Of a DNA stretch of 64,000 nucleotides, positions 44,311 to 55,140 are shown in pieces. A program made the position numbers and the translations under genes. The DNA comes from Pleomorphomonas sp. NRK KF1 (GTDB lineage Bacteria; Pseudomonadota; Alphaproteobacteria; Rhizobiales; Pleomorphomonadaceae). The stretch's first letter is position 1. Every line of letters begins with the position of its first letter. The stretch lies in contig NZ_JAMDLH010000007.1 in assembly GCF_023721755.1 (NCBI RefSeq), forward strand, positions 1 through 64,000, given 5' to 3'. The notes under the pieces were generated by a model. It was not told the DNA's origin. It saw only the letters and a program-made list of their open reading frames with translations, and made no database searches.

Positions 44311-44410
44311 AGCAACTCCAGCAAAAGTGGGCACCGGTTTTGCGTTCGGAGTTGCGCGGAAACAGAGAGATAGAGCATATCGGCGAACCTGGGTTCGCCG
44401 ATATGCTCTA
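44311..44410. repeat. Rhizobiales-type interspersed repeat with 19-bp palindrome
   Basis: The left part nests GCAACTCC / GGAGTTGC (44312-44319, 44348-44355) around GCAAAA / TTTTGC (44321-44326, 44338-44343), followed by CGGAAACAGAGAGATAGAGC. Very similar sequences are scattered in many Rhizobiales genomes. The right part is a perfect palindrome with 19-bp arms, TAGAGCATATCGGCGAACC (44371-44389) and its complement (44392-44410). Confidence 0.75.
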
Positions 44411-44518
44411 GACGTTCGTCTGATAAGGGTCAGTTCGCAATCAAGATAGGATGGCGCCGGTGTTCCGATCGGCACGAACGAACGTGGTTCGGAACCATCA
44501 TTTGGGAGCCGAGGTCAA

Positions 44519-45553
44519 ATGTCATCGCGGATGATCGTGTCGACGACCGATGTTGCTCAGGACGACAGATTCTCCTACTTCCGGGAAAGGGTGGCCGCCT
44601 GTTTCGACGGGCTTGAACTGGTGGAGCCCAAGGGCCAGACGCTGGACGCCCGGTTCGATACGATCGACATCGGCGACATCCAGGTCTGTCGGATCACTGG
44701 TTCCGAGCATGAAGTGCGGCGCTCCAGTTCGGCCTTGCGCTGTTCGCCCGGCGACAGGGTCAGCGTGAACTACTGCGACGGCGGCGATTATTTCCTGAGC
44801 GACGCGCTGGGGAGCGGCGACGTTCGATACGGGGCGCTGCGCATCATCGACAACGCCAACGAGTTCGAGCTGCGCCTGCCGAGGGGAGAGCGGGTTGTTC
44901 TCCATTGTTTCCAGATTCCGCGCATGGCCTTCGGCGACGATGTGTCGTTCCTCAAAATCAACTCGAGCTTGTCCGACTCCCGCCTTGGCTCCCTGATCTC
45001 CGATCAGTATCGCGTGCTGGTCAAGGCCTTGCGACTCGACAACGTCGTCGCTGCCCACGCGGCGGCCAATGCGACCAAGGCGATGCTTCTGTCGCTGGGC
45101 GAGGTAGCCGACCGGGACGGTCGGCGGCGTGGGGCGCCGAATGTCGGCATCGCCTCGCTGAAAAGCTACGTTCTGAGCCGCCTGTCGGAACCGGGGTTGA
45201 GCATCGAGGCGGTGGCGGGCGCCTTTCGCTGTTCGGAGCGCACCGTGCAGAACCGCTTTGCCGCCGAGGGCGAGACGTTTTCATCCTGGCTGTTGTCTCA
45301 GCGTCTGGCACGCGCGGAAGAGTATCTTCTGGCACCCGCATACGCCCTGCGAAGCATCGAGTGGATCGGCTTTTCGTGCGGGTTCGTCGCCACGGCGCAC
45401 TTCCATCGTGCGTTCAAGGAACGCTTCGGCACCACGCCCCGCACATTTCGCGAGCGTGGCTGCTCGAACGGAGAAGGCAGAGGTGACTTCGTGCCGGCCG
45501 CACCGGCGCAAGACGTTTGGCGTGGGACCAACCCTTGCCATGGAGCCTGTTGA
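44519..45553 (+). CDS. AraC family transcriptional regulator
   Basis: 344-residue regulator. The N-terminal two-thirds resemble the AraC-binding-like cupin domain of NdR/AdpA-type regulators (FSYFRERVAACFDGLELVEP). The C-terminal AraC DNA-binding domain spans about 220-325 (LSIEAVAGAFRCSERTVQNR and SIEWIGFSCGFVATAHFHRA, RFGTTPRTF). The ATG at 44519 has GAGG five bases upstream. A repeat element lies upstream and an AT-rich region with phased GCGCAA repeats lies downstream. Effector and targets unknown. Confidence 0.9.
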   Translation: MSSRMIVSTTDVAQDDRFSYFRERVAACFDGLELVEPKGQTLDARFDTIDIGDIQVCRITGSEHEVRRSSSALRCSPGDRVSVNYCDGGDYFLSDALGSGDVRYGALRIIDNANEFELRLPRGERVVLHCFQIPRMAFGDDVSFLKINSSLSDSRLGSLISDQYRVLVKALRLDNVVAAHAAANATKAMLLSLGEVADRDGRRRGAPNVGIASLKSYVLSRLSEPGLSIEAVAGAFRCSERTVQNRFAAEGETFSSWLLSQRLARAEEYLLAPAYALRSIEWIGFSCGFVATAHFHRAFKERFGTTPRTFRERGCSNGEGRGDFVPAAPAQDVWRGTNPCHGAC

Positions 45554-45620
45554 GGCTGTCCGGCTTTTTACTGATCCTGGTCTCTTCCGTCGGGGTGATT
45601 GATTGAGACCTTGGTCGATA

Positions 45621-45691
45621 GCGCAACAATCGGAAACACATGTGGTCAATGTGCGCAATTATACACAATAATTATCTGGATAAGCGCAATT
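45621..45691. promoter_or_regulatory. Three phased GCGCAA direct repeats in an AT-rich upstream region
   Basis: GCGCAA occurs at 45621, 45653 and 45684, spaced 32 and 31 bases, or about three helical turns; the last two extend to GCGCAATT. The surrounding 80 bases are much richer in A/T than the rest of the window. The site lies upstream of the DUF465 gene at 45795. Confidence 0.35.
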
Positions 45692-45794
45692 TATAAACGT
45701 GGCCGGGCGCCTTGAACTCCGCGGGCATCGACTTCATATCAAAATTGTGACACGATGAGTGTGTTGAGGCTTAGCCCACAGCAAGGAGGCCCGA

Positions 45795-45977
45795 ATGTCT
45801 GTTCAGTCGCACATTGCAGAGCTCGAACGCCGTCACGCCGCCCTCGAGCGCGAGCTCGACGAGGCCAACCAGCACCCGAGCATGGACGGTACGACATTGC
45901 GCGAGTTGAAGCGGCAAAAGCTGGCCCTGAAGGACGAGATCGTCAAGCTTTCGTCCGATACCAAGGTCCTCCACTAA
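45795..45977 (+). CDS. DUF465 (YdcH) family small protein
   Basis: 60-residue coiled-coil protein (MSVQSHIAELERRHAALERE, LRELKRQKLALKDEIVKL) of the YdcH/DUF465 family, whose function is unknown. It has a near-perfect AAGGAGG ribosome site and its own terminator, so it is probably well expressed as a single gene. A longer paralogue lies at 48596. Confidence 0.9.
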   Translation: MSVQSHIAELERRHAALERELDEANQHPSMDGTTLRELKRQKLALKDEIVKLSSDTKVLH

Positions 45978-46012
45978 GGACATTGCGGTTCGGAATCCAC
46001 TGATCCGGCAAG

Positions 46013-46045
46013 CGCCACGGCCTCTGGTCCGTGGCGTTTTGTTTT
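46013..46045 (+). terminator. Terminator of the first DUF465 gene
   Basis: CGCCACGG / CCGTGGCG with an eight-base loop, followed by TTTTGTTTT. It stands between the DUF465 gene and the convergent opgC-like gene. Confidence 0.85.
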
Positions 46046-46058
46046 GGGGCGGTGTGGA

Positions 46059-47219
46059 TCAGGCTGCGATCGGCTCCTGGGTTTGTTCGGGCACCGGCTT
46101 CGGAGCGGGCTTGGTCTTGCTGGCCTTGCCCAGATAATCCAGGAAATAGGCGAGGGCGGCCTGGGCGAGGATGCCGAAGGCGATGAAGGCGATCTGGCCG
46201 ACGGCACCCAGCTTGGCCGCGAACATCGTCACCTGGCCCACCACCGACAGCGCCGTGCCGAGCCAGAACACCGGCAGGGAGTTCCTGCCGATGCGCGACA
46301 GAACGCCGTCCGGCGACAGCCGGCCGAGCCAGCCCATGATCAGTCGGCTGTGGCCGATGACATAGGCGAGCGACAGGATGTGCAGAAGGCGCGGCAGCGC
46401 CACCCAGGGCTTCTCGTTGACCTGGAAATTGTGCGGCAGCCAGCTGACGCTGGGGATGGTGCCGTAGAGATTGTAGCGATGGTAGATGCAGGTGGCGACC
46501 AGGTAGGCGAGCGCCAGCCACCAGAGCGGCCGGTAGTAGGGAACCGGCGTTTGGCCGCGCAATACGCGAACGCCGACGAAGAAGCCGACACCGAAGATGA
46601 GCTGCCAGGTGATCGGGTTGAAGAACCAGCCGCCGTTGCCCGGGTAGGCCGGCATGTTGAGGCCGAACACATGGGCGGCGGCGTAGATGGCGACCGAGGT
46701 GAAGAGCATGGCGCCGAGGCCGAAGAAGCGAGCAACCGCCATCAGGACCGGCAGGAAGATCAGCAGGCAGACATAGAGCGGCAGGATGTTGTGATAGCCG
46801 ATCTGCTGCGTCATCAGCGGAATGCCGATGAAGGCCTTGGTCGGCTGGGCGAAGATGGTGTCGATGTTGAGGGGAATGTCTAGGATCGGCATGCCCCATT
46901 GCTGGAGCCCGATGCAGAAGATGCCGAGGCCGACCATCAGCGAGGCAAGGTGGGCGACGTAGAGCACGACCACGCGCTTGGCGATCTTGGCGAGCGGCAG
47001 GGCGATGGCGCCGGCGGCGAAACGCGGGAAATAGGCGAAGGCCGATGCGACGCCCGCCAGCAGGACGAAGGCTTCGGCCGAGTCGGACAGGCCGAAGTTC
47101 TTGTGCGTGAAGGGCTCGAGCACATTGCCGGGAATGTGGTTGATGAAAATGGACAGAAGCGCCAGGGCCCGCAGGATGTCGATGCGGTGATCCCGTTTGC
47201 CGAGCGGCTTGATATTCAT
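46059..47219 (-). CDS. opgC: OpgC family protein (periplasmic glucan succinylation)
   Basis: 386-residue integral membrane protein with ten or more spans. RDHRIDILRALALLSIFINH at the N-terminus (Arg-Asp and His near the first span), then FVLLAGVASAFAYFPRF, are typical of the OpgC branch of acyltransferase-3-like proteins. These add succinyl groups to osmoregulated periplasmic glucans at the inner membrane. The tail is Pro/Lys-rich. No opgG/H genes are in the window. Confidence 0.88.
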   Translation of the reverse strand: MNIKPLGKRDHRIDILRALALLSIFINHIPGNVLEPFTHKNFGLSDSAEAFVLLAGVASAFAYFPRFAAGAIALPLAKIAKRVVVLYVAHLASLMVGLGIFCIGLQQWGMPILDIPLNIDTIFAQPTKAFIGIPLMTQQIGYHNILPLYVCLLIFLPVLMAVARFFGLGAMLFTSVAIYAAAHVFGLNMPAYPGNGGWFFNPITWQLIFGVGFFVGVRVLRGQTPVPYYRPLWWLALAYLVATCIYHRYNLYGTIPSVSWLPHNFQVNEKPWVALPRLLHILSLAYVIGHSRLIMGWLGRLSPDGVLSRIGRNSLPVFWLGTALSVVGQVTMFAAKLGAVGQIAFIAFGILAQAALAYFLDYLGKASKTKPAPKPVPEQTQEPIAA

Positions 47220-47335
47220 TCCATTCTCCCGTCTCGGTCCGCCTCGTGGGCCTTCCGCGCAATCGTGTCCCGAAAAGCTTAGCCGCCGACCTCGGCAAAG
47301 GCGCGGCGGAACTGTGGCCGCAACGCCTAAACGCG

Positions 47336-48133
47336 TCAGAGGCCGAAGAGATGCATAGCGCCGTCGTAAATCAGCTTCAGACCGACGGCGAACACCGAAA
47401 TGGTCAGGATTCGGTAGAACAGCCGCTCGTCGATCCGCTTGACGGCCTTCACGCCCACATAGGTGGAAGCGACGGTCACCGGCGCCAGAATGGCCGACAT
47501 CAAGAGGTTTTCGGCGGTAAACTGGCCGAGCATGGCGTAGGGGATCACCTTCATCATGTTGAGCGCGCCGAAGAAGATGGCCGCCGTGCCGGCGAACAGC
47601 GTGGGGCTGAGCCGCATCGGCTGGACATAGGTCTGGAAGGGCGGCCCGCCGGCGTGGGCGACGAAGGAGGTGTAGCCGGTGAGCGTGCCCCAGACGAAGG
47701 CGCCGAGCGTCGATTTCTCGGTCGGCGGCGGCAACCCGGCGGCGCCGCCGTTCGCGACCTTCCGTGCGTGTGCCCGCTCAAGGAGAAAGATGCGGGCGAC
47801 GAAGGCGATGGCGAGGCCGCCGACGACGAGGCGGAGGGCATCGTCCGACACATAGCTGGCGGTTGCCCAGCCGAGGAAGGTGCCGAAAACCGCCGCCGGC
47901 ATCAGGTGGCGGACCAGGTCGAGGCTGAAATGCCGCCGGTACGACCACATGGCGACGACGTCGGAGATCAGAAGAATCGGCAGCATCAGACCGGCGGCGC
48001 GGACCGGCGAGACGACGAGGGCGAGGATGGGTACCGCCGCGAGACCGAAGGCGGCGCCGAGCCCGCCTTTCGACAGACCGGTGAGCACCACGGCCGGAAT
48101 GGCGGCGAGGTAGAAAAGAGGGTCGTCGATCAT
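47336..48133 (-). CDS. TauE/SafE family sulfite or organic-anion exporter (TSUP)
   Basis: 265-residue permease with eight predicted spans. The duplicated TSUP motif is present: AIPAVVLTGLSKGGLGAAFG in the first half and VWGTLTGYTSFVAHAGGPPFQTYV in the second. The ATG at 48133 follows AGGTGA; longer in-frame starts add non-membrane sequence. The substrate is not predictable. It follows opgC's upstream side on the same strand with a 116-base gap. Confidence 0.9.
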   Translation of the reverse strand: MIDDPLFYLAAIPAVVLTGLSKGGLGAAFGLAAVPILALVVSPVRAAGLMLPILLISDVVAMWSYRRHFSLDLVRHLMPAAVFGTFLGWATASYVSDDALRLVVGGLAIAFVARIFLLERAHARKVANGGAAGLPPPTEKSTLGAFVWGTLTGYTSFVAHAGGPPFQTYVQPMRLSPTLFAGTAAIFFGALNMMKVIPYAMLGQFTAENLLMSAILAPVTVASTYVGVKAVKRIDERLFYRILTISVFAVGLKLIYDGAMHLFGL

Positions 48134-48595
48134 CGCGTCGTCACCTGTCCCGGCGCGGCGGCGACGGGCTTGCACGGCGGTCGCCGGCTTGTATCGATTT
48201 GGAAACCGCACGTCGTCATTCGCCGCTTGGGACGGTAGCCGGGCTTGCCGGTCGGACACGGACGGTCTCCGGGAGGAACTCGTCACCCGCGCGCCGCTCT
48301 CCCTGGCAGTCGCGGGAAACCGTCATTGCTTAGACACATTCGGTGGAAGGCGGCAAGATGGAGAAAGCGCGTGGCTGTCGGATTCCCCGGAAAAGCGGGT
48401 GCATCGGCATGAGGCGGCTAAGCTCCGCCTGTCTGGACGGCGGGTGAGCCGGGCTTCTCGCTCCCACCACGAAATCGCTTGGCAAAGACGGGGGGCTTTT
48501 CCGCCGAGGACCATGAAAAGGCAATGGCGATCTGCTAAACTGTCGCGAGAGCCGACGCGTGGCGGCCGGCGGGGACAAGGCGAAGGGTTTTCTGG
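48134..48595. other. Intergenic region between tauE-like and second DUF465 gene
   Basis: 462 bases between diverging genes. Short open frames are present but lack ribosome sites and any recognisable protein feature. No clear repeat or hairpin was seen; it presumably holds the two promoters. Confidence 0.5.
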
Positions 48596-48808
48596 ATGAC
48601 GGGGCAGGAAGAAGCCAATGAACAGGTGCAGCTCGAACTGGCGCAGCTTCGCCAGGAGCACCGGGACCTCGACGCGGCCATCGACGCGATGGTGTCGCTT
48701 GGCTCGGCCGATTCCATCCAGATCCAGCGCCTCAAAAAGCGCAAGCTGGTGCTGAAAGACCGCATCAAGCAGCTTGAGGACCAGCAGGTTCCCGACATCA
48801 TCGCCTGA
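48596..48808 (+). CDS. DUF465 (YdcH) family small protein, second copy
   Basis: 70-residue helical protein ([40 protein letters not shown]) with the same KxKLxLKDxIxxL core as the protein at 45795. GAAGGG lies nine bases before the ATG. It stands upstream of purE by 139 bases on the same strand. Function unknown. Confidence 0.88.
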   Translation: MTGQEEANEQVQLELAQLRQEHRDLDAAIDAMVSLGSADSIQIQRLKKRKLVLKDRIKQLEDQQVPDIIA

Positions 48809-48947
48809 GCCGAGACGTGGGGTGTGCCTTGCGAGTCGAGGGGCCGGCGCTTTCGCTCGGCCGCACGAGAATCGCGCCGAAGGCTTGCCTTCGCCCGGTA
48901 TTTACCCTACCGCCTTGGGCGACGCCGCGAGCCGGGGATTTCCAGAG

Positions 48948-49442
48948 ATGACCGATAAGCCGCCTGTCGCCATCATCATGGGCAGCCAGTCCGACTGGGC
49001 CACCATGAAACACGCCGCCGATACGCTGGATGGGCTAGGTGTGCCGCACAAGGCGATGATCGTATCCGCCCACCGTACCCCCGATCGCATGGTCGCCTTT
49101 GCCAAGGGCGCCCGCGCCGATGGCTTCAAAGTGATCATCGCCGGAGCGGGCGGCGCGGCGCACCTGCCCGGCATGGTGGCGGCGCTGACGCCATTGCCTG
49201 TGCTGGGCGTTCCCGTCGAGAGCCATGCACTCAAGGGGCAGGACAGCCTTCTGTCCATCGTCCAGATGCCCGGTGGCGTCCCGGTGGGCACGCTGGCCAT
49301 CGGCAAGGCCGGCGCCATCAACGCGGCCTTGCTCGCCGCATCCGTGCTGGCACTGTCGGACGCCGCCCTGGCCGACCGGCTCGACGCGTTCCGCGCCCGC
49401 CAGACGGCGGCCGTCGCCGAGGAGCCCGTCGATGTCGCCTGA
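48948..49442 (+). CDS. purE: N5-carboxyaminoimidazole ribonucleotide mutase
   Basis: 164-residue class I PurE, which moves the carboxyl group of N5-CAIR to C4 in purine synthesis. [25 protein letters not shown] and [14 protein letters not shown] are the family's nucleotide and catalytic motifs. The ATG at 48948 gives the standard N-terminus. It overlaps purK by 11 bases, a coupled operon. Confidence 0.96.
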   Translation: MTDKPPVAIIMGSQSDWATMKHAADTLDGLGVPHKAMIVSAHRTPDRMVAFAKGARADGFKVIIAGAGGAAHLPGMVAALTPLPVLGVPVESHALKGQDSLLSIVQMPGGVPVGTLAIGKAGAINAALLAASVLALSDAALADRLDAFRARQTAAVAEEPVDVA

Positions 49443-50514
49443 AATGCTTCCGCCCGGTTCGGTGATCGGCATGCTGGGCGGTGGCCAGCTCGGCCGCATG
49501 ATGGCGCTCGCCGCCGCCCGGCTCGGCCTGTCGGTTCATGTGTATTGCCCGGACCCCGACAGCCCTGCCTTCGAGGTGTCGAAGGCGCAAACCGTCGCCG
49601 CCTATGACGACGAGGCGGCGCTGGCCGCCTTCGCCGGCCGTTGCGACGTCGTCACCTACGAGTTCGAGAACGTCCCGGCCCGCGCCGCCGAGGTGATCGC
49701 GGGCGAGACCTTGCTCCGACCCGGCGCGCTGGCGCTCGCCACATCGCAGGACCGGCTCGTCGAGAAGATGTTTTTGCGCGGGGCCGGCGCCGAGGTGGCG
49801 ACCTTCGCCCCCATCGACGGCGTTGACGATGTCGACGCGGCGATTGCCGTGACCGGCCTGCCGGCCATCGTCAAGACCCGTCGCTTCGGTTACGACGGCA
49901 AGGGGCAGCGCAAGGTGGACAGCCGCGAGGCGCTTGTCGCGGCGGTGGCCGAGCTCGGTGGCCGCGATCTCATTCTCGAGGCGCTTGTGCCCTTCGCTCT
50001 GGAGGTTTCGGCCATCGTGGTGCGTGGCGCCGATGGCAAGTCGGCCGTCTACGATATCGGCGAGAACTCGCACGCCAACCATATCCTGAAGGAAACACGG
50101 GTGCCGGCGCGGGTGAGCCCGGAGTCCGCCGACGCGGCCGTGACGCTTGGTCGCCGCATCGCCGATGCGCTCGATTATGTCGGCGTGCTCGGCGTCGAAC
50201 TGTTCGTGGTGCGCGATGCCGGGGGCGAGCGCCTCGTCGTCAACGAGATCGCGCCGCGCGTTCACAACTCCGGCCATTGGACGGAAGACGGTGCGGTGAC
50301 CTCGCAGTTCGAGAATCACGTGCGCGCGATCGCCGGCTGGCCGATCGGCTCGGTCGAGAGCGTTGCCCCAACGGTGATGGAAAACCTGATTGGCGCCGAG
50401 GCCGACGCCTGGGCCGAGATCACCGCCGATCCCAAGGCGCGGCTCCATCTCTACGGCAAGGCCGAAAGCCGCCCCGGACGCAAGATGGGGCACGTCAACC
50501 GGGTGGGCGTCTGA
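49432..50514 (+). CDS. purK: N5-carboxyaminoimidazole ribonucleotide synthase
   Basis: 360-residue ATP-grasp enzyme that makes N5-CAIR from AIR, ATP and bicarbonate. Features: [20 protein letters not shown] (pre-ATP-grasp), [11 protein letters not shown] (ATP loop), [16 protein letters not shown], and [17 protein letters not shown] (metal and substrate site). The start at 49432 lies inside purE with a GAGGAG site; an ATG at 49444 is the alternative. Confidence 0.96.
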   Translation: MSPEMLPPGSVIGMLGGGQLGRMMALAAARLGLSVHVYCPDPDSPAFEVSKAQTVAAYDDEAALAAFAGRCDVVTYEFENVPARAAEVIAGETLLRPGALALATSQDRLVEKMFLRGAGAEVATFAPIDGVDDVDAAIAVTGLPAIVKTRRFGYDGKGQRKVDSREALVAAVAELGGRDLILEALVPFALEVSAIVVRGADGKSAVYDIGENSHANHILKETRVPARVSPESADAAVTLGRRIADALDYVGVLGVELFVVRDAGGERLVVNEIAPRVHNSGHWTEDGAVTSQFENHVRAIAGWPIGSVESVAPTVMENLIGAEADAWAEITADPKARLHLYGKAESRPGRKMGHVNRVGV

Positions 50515-50520
50515 CTGTCA

Positions 50521-51330
50521 TCAGGCGATGGCAACGCGGGCGGCGACCCGGCGGACCGTCTCGACTTCGAAGCTGTCGAAGCTGACGCGACCGCCCGGCT
50601 CCACCGTCAGCACGGTGTTCGGGGCGACGGCGGTCCACTGGTCGTGGGCGGCGTCGATCGGTTCCGACACCACTGTGATGCCGTCGTCGCCGTGCCGCCA
50701 GTAGAGGCTAGGCGGGCGGTCGTCGGAGGAGTAGCGGAACGCGTGGAGCCGCTCGCCATCGGACAGGGCGGCGGTGAGGCGCAACGGTTCGTCCACGCCG
50801 GCATCGGTCATGGCCCGACGCGTCTCGGCGAGCACCGAGCGCATGGCGCCGATCGGATCGGCATCGAGGTCGTCGGCGTCGAGCAGCAGGAAAAGCACTT
50901 CGGAATCGGTGGATCCGTGGCGCTCGCGATAGCGGGCGTCGGAGAGGCGCGCCTCAAGGCGACGACGAATTCGGTCCCAACCGCCGACCTGCCCGTTGTG
51001 CATGAACATCCAGCGGCCGCTGGCGAACGGGTGGCAGTTGACGCGGGTGGTCGGCGTGCCCGTGGACGCACGCACGTGGGCGAAGAACAACGGTGATGAA
51101 ATCTGATGCGTCAGGCTCTTCAGATTGTCGTCATTCCAGGCAGGCATGGCGTCTCGGAACAGGCCGGGCTCCTTCCAGGCGCCGTACCAGCCAAGGCCGA
51201 AGCCGTCGCCGTTGGTGGCGGCGAGACATTCGGTGGCCGACTGGCTCTGGTGAATGAGCGAATGGCAGGGTTTGGAGACCAGGGTATCCAGGAAAATCGG
51301 ACGACCGGAGTAGGCGAGCCAACGGCACAT
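50521..51330 (-). CDS. Class II glutamine amidotransferase (YafJ-like)
   Basis: 269-residue Ntn-type amidotransferase. Cys2 (MCRWLAYSG) is the nucleophile after Met removal. NGDGFGLGWYG, FAHVRASTGTPTTRVNCHPF and FMHNGQVGGWDRIRR complete the glutaminase site. Such stand-alone proteins (YafJ, also EgtC-like) have no fixed partner; hydrolysis of a gamma-glutamyl or amide bond is expected. It converges on purK, six bases from its stop. Confidence 0.9.
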   Translation of the reverse strand: MCRWLAYSGRPIFLDTLVSKPCHSLIHQSQSATECLAATNGDGFGLGWYGAWKEPGLFRDAMPAWNDDNLKSLTHQISSPLFFAHVRASTGTPTTRVNCHPFASGRWMFMHNGQVGGWDRIRRRLEARLSDARYRERHGSTDSEVLFLLLDADDLDADPIGAMRSVLAETRRAMTDAGVDEPLRLTAALSDGERLHAFRYSSDDRPPSLYWRHGDDGITVVSEPIDAAHDQWTAVAPNTVLTVEPGGRVSFDSFEVETVRRVAARVAIA

Positions 51331-51727
51331 GACAGGGGCGACCTCGACGCGGACGCATCAGTTGAGCAGGTCAGCCATTCTGACCCGACTTCTCACTCGC
51401 AAGACCCATGCCGACCATCTTGGCAAAATTGCGTTAACCATGACCTACCGGCTTCATGAAGAACAGGCGGTGTGGCTTTGCGGTTGCCACAGACCTCCTC
51501 GGTCGGGCCGGGATCGCATTTTCCGCTCCATTCGGCCCGATCTCCAGTGGACAGGTCCCCGGCGATTTGCTAGAGAACCACCACTCTTGCGGCGCCCTGG
51601 CGTGCCGCGGCGGAAATCTGTCATTTCCGCGAGATTGGTTTCATCATGTCGCCTGAGACGCGAAGCCGCGGGTGTGACCGCCCCGGCAAGATGGGTTTCA
51701 CGGTGACCGACCACGGGAAGAACAGGC
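51331..51727. other. Intergenic region between amidotransferase and rpsU (divergent)
   Basis: 397 bases without a supported gene. A GTTAACC half-site is at about 51433-51439. It should contain the rpsU promoter and leader; no strong hairpin was found. Confidence 0.5.
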
Positions 51728-51955
51728 GTGCAGGTACTCGTTCGCGACAACAACGTCGACCAGGCTCTCAAGGCGCTGAAGAAGAAGATGCAGCGCGAAG
51801 GCATTTTCCGCGAGATGAAGCTGCGCGGTCACTACGAGAAGCCGTCGGAGAAGAAGGCCCGCGAGAAGGCCGAGGCCGTGCGCCGTTCGCGCAAGCTGGC
51901 TCGCAAGCGGGCTCAGCGCGAAGGCCTGATCTCGGTCAAGGGTCGCACCCACTAA
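51728..51955 (+). CDS. rpsU: 30S ribosomal protein S21
   Basis: 75-residue S21: [20 protein letters not shown] followed by the basic tail [15 protein letters not shown]. It begins with GTG at 51728, which gives the family's MQVLVRDNN start. S21 has a role in initiation on the small subunit. A terminator follows. Confidence 0.96.
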   Translation: MQVLVRDNNVDQALKALKKKMQREGIFREMKLRGHYEKPSEKKAREKAEAVRRSRKLARKRAQREGLISVKGRTH

Positions 51956-51994
51956 TACACGGGCTCCGTCGCCCGATGCTGTTTGTCGAAGTCG

Positions 51995-52030
51995 AGGGAC
52001 GGTCACGCGAGTCGGCCGTCTCTTTTGTTT
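51995..52030 (+). terminator. Terminator of rpsU
   Basis: AGGGACGG / CCGTCTCT stem (one G-U pair) with a 13-base loop, followed by TTTGTTTT. Confidence 0.7.
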
Positions 52031-52157
52031 TGTCCGGCGCAAACCGCTTGTGTGGCACCTAAAGGCCGCTCTTCGGTTTCATTGTGCGGACGACAGCGCC
52101 GAGTAAGGGTGCTCGCCGGTCCGGCTGTGTCCGGTATTGCCTGAAAGGGATGGATTG

Positions 52158-53000
52158 ATGCGGTTCATTGCGACGTCTTCGGCCCTACGCGGTCTTCTGG
52201 GGTCCGTTGCCCTCGGCCTTCTGGCTTCCGCCTGCACGACGTCCGGTCCGACGAACGAGCCGATCTGGGTGGTCGACCCCAACGCCGGGTCGACGGCCAA
52301 TATCGGCTCTCTCTCGACGGCCATCCAGCGTGAGCCGCAGAACCCGGTGAACTACAACGTGCGCGGCTCGGCCTATGGCCAAGCCGGGCAGTTCCAGGAG
52401 GCGCTCGCCGATTTCACCACGGCGATCCAGCTCAACCCCGGCTTCTACCAAGCCTACAACAACCGTGCCCTGATCTATCGCCAGCTGAACCAGCCGCAGG
52501 CGGCGCTGGCCGACTACAATCAGGCGATCGCGCTCAATGCCGGCTACCAGCCGGCCTATCTCGGTCGCGGCACCCTCTATCGCCAGTCCGGCCAGCTCGA
52601 TTTCGCCATGGCCGACTTCGACCGGGCGGTGACGCTCAACACGTCCGATGCCAAGGCCTATTACAACAGGGCGCTGGTCTTCCAGAGCCGCGGCAACCAC
52701 GTTCGCGCCATTGCCGACCTCGACGCCGCCATCGCCCTCGACGCCAATGCCTCCGAGCCCTACAACGCGCGCGGTCTCAGCCGCCTTCAGGTCGGCAAGG
52801 ACAAGGACGCGCTGCAGGACTTCGCGGCGGCCGTCAACCGCAACAAGCAGTCGGCCGAGTTCTGGACCAATCTCGGCATCGCCCAGATCCGCACCGGCGA
52901 TGCGCAGCGCGGCCGCGACTCGATCAATCGGGCGCTGGTGCTGAAGCCCGGCTACGGCCCGGCCCGCGATGCGCTCCGGACCACGATGGCGCAGGGCTGA
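52158..53000 (+). CDS. TPR-repeat lipoprotein
   Basis: 280-residue lipoprotein. The signal ends in the lipobox LLASAC (about residue 26). Six or so tetratricopeptide repeats follow (NYNVRGSAYGQAGQFQEALA, AYNNRALIYRQLNQPQAALA, AYLGRGTLYRQSGQLDFAMA, AYYNRALVFQSRGNHVRAIA). The order resembles NlpI-type proteins, which help anchor peptidoglycan enzymes. The ATG at 52158 was chosen because the signal peptide starts there. A terminator follows. Confidence 0.9.
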   Translation: MRFIATSSALRGLLGSVALGLLASACTTSGPTNEPIWVVDPNAGSTANIGSLSTAIQREPQNPVNYNVRGSAYGQAGQFQEALADFTTAIQLNPGFYQAYNNRALIYRQLNQPQAALADYNQAIALNAGYQPAYLGRGTLYRQSGQLDFAMADFDRAVTLNTSDAKAYYNRALVFQSRGNHVRAIADLDAAIALDANASEPYNARGLSRLQVGKDKDALQDFAAAVNRNKQSAEFWTNLGIAQIRTGDAQRGRDSINRALVLKPGYGPARDALRTTMAQG

Positions 53001-53029
53001 TCCAGGCCCCCTCATTCAAAGATCATGAT

Positions 53030-53055
53030 GGCCGCCTGTTCGGGCGGCCGTTTTG
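53030..53055 (+). terminator. Terminator of the TPR lipoprotein gene
   Basis: GGCCGCC-TGTTCG-GGCGGCC followed by GTTTTG, 29 bases after the stop codon. Confidence 0.85.
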
Positions 53056-53069
53056 CATTCGCGCCAGAG

Positions 53070-53107
53070 AAAACGAAAGGCGCCGGAACGATGTGTTCCG
53101 GCGCCTT
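53070..53107 (-). terminator. Terminator of ftsH
   Basis: Thirteen-bp stem AAGGCGCCGGAAC / GTTCCGGCGCCTT with a five-base loop. On the minus strand it is followed by TCGTTTTC, 28 bases after the ftsH stop codon. Confidence 0.82.
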
Positions 53108-53135
53108 CTGTGACTCATCTGGGTGCGCGAAGCGC

Positions 53136-55058
<1,923 letters not shown>

Positions 55059-55140
55059 CGTCGACCTTTGAGGCGCATCGCGCGATGCGGAAGGAGCCGG
55101 GAGAGCGGGTTCGGCCCCCATCACCCTAGCCCGTGTCGGG

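Noticed and set aside
48189-48599. 136-codon open frame in the tauE-DUF465 gap
   Set aside because: No ribosome site, Arg/Ser-rich translation, no family feature; overlaps the start of the DUF465 gene.
52350-52960. Periodic repeat signal that could suggest a tandem DNA array
   Set aside because: It is the coding imprint of the tetratricopeptide repeats, about 102 bases each, with diverged DNA.
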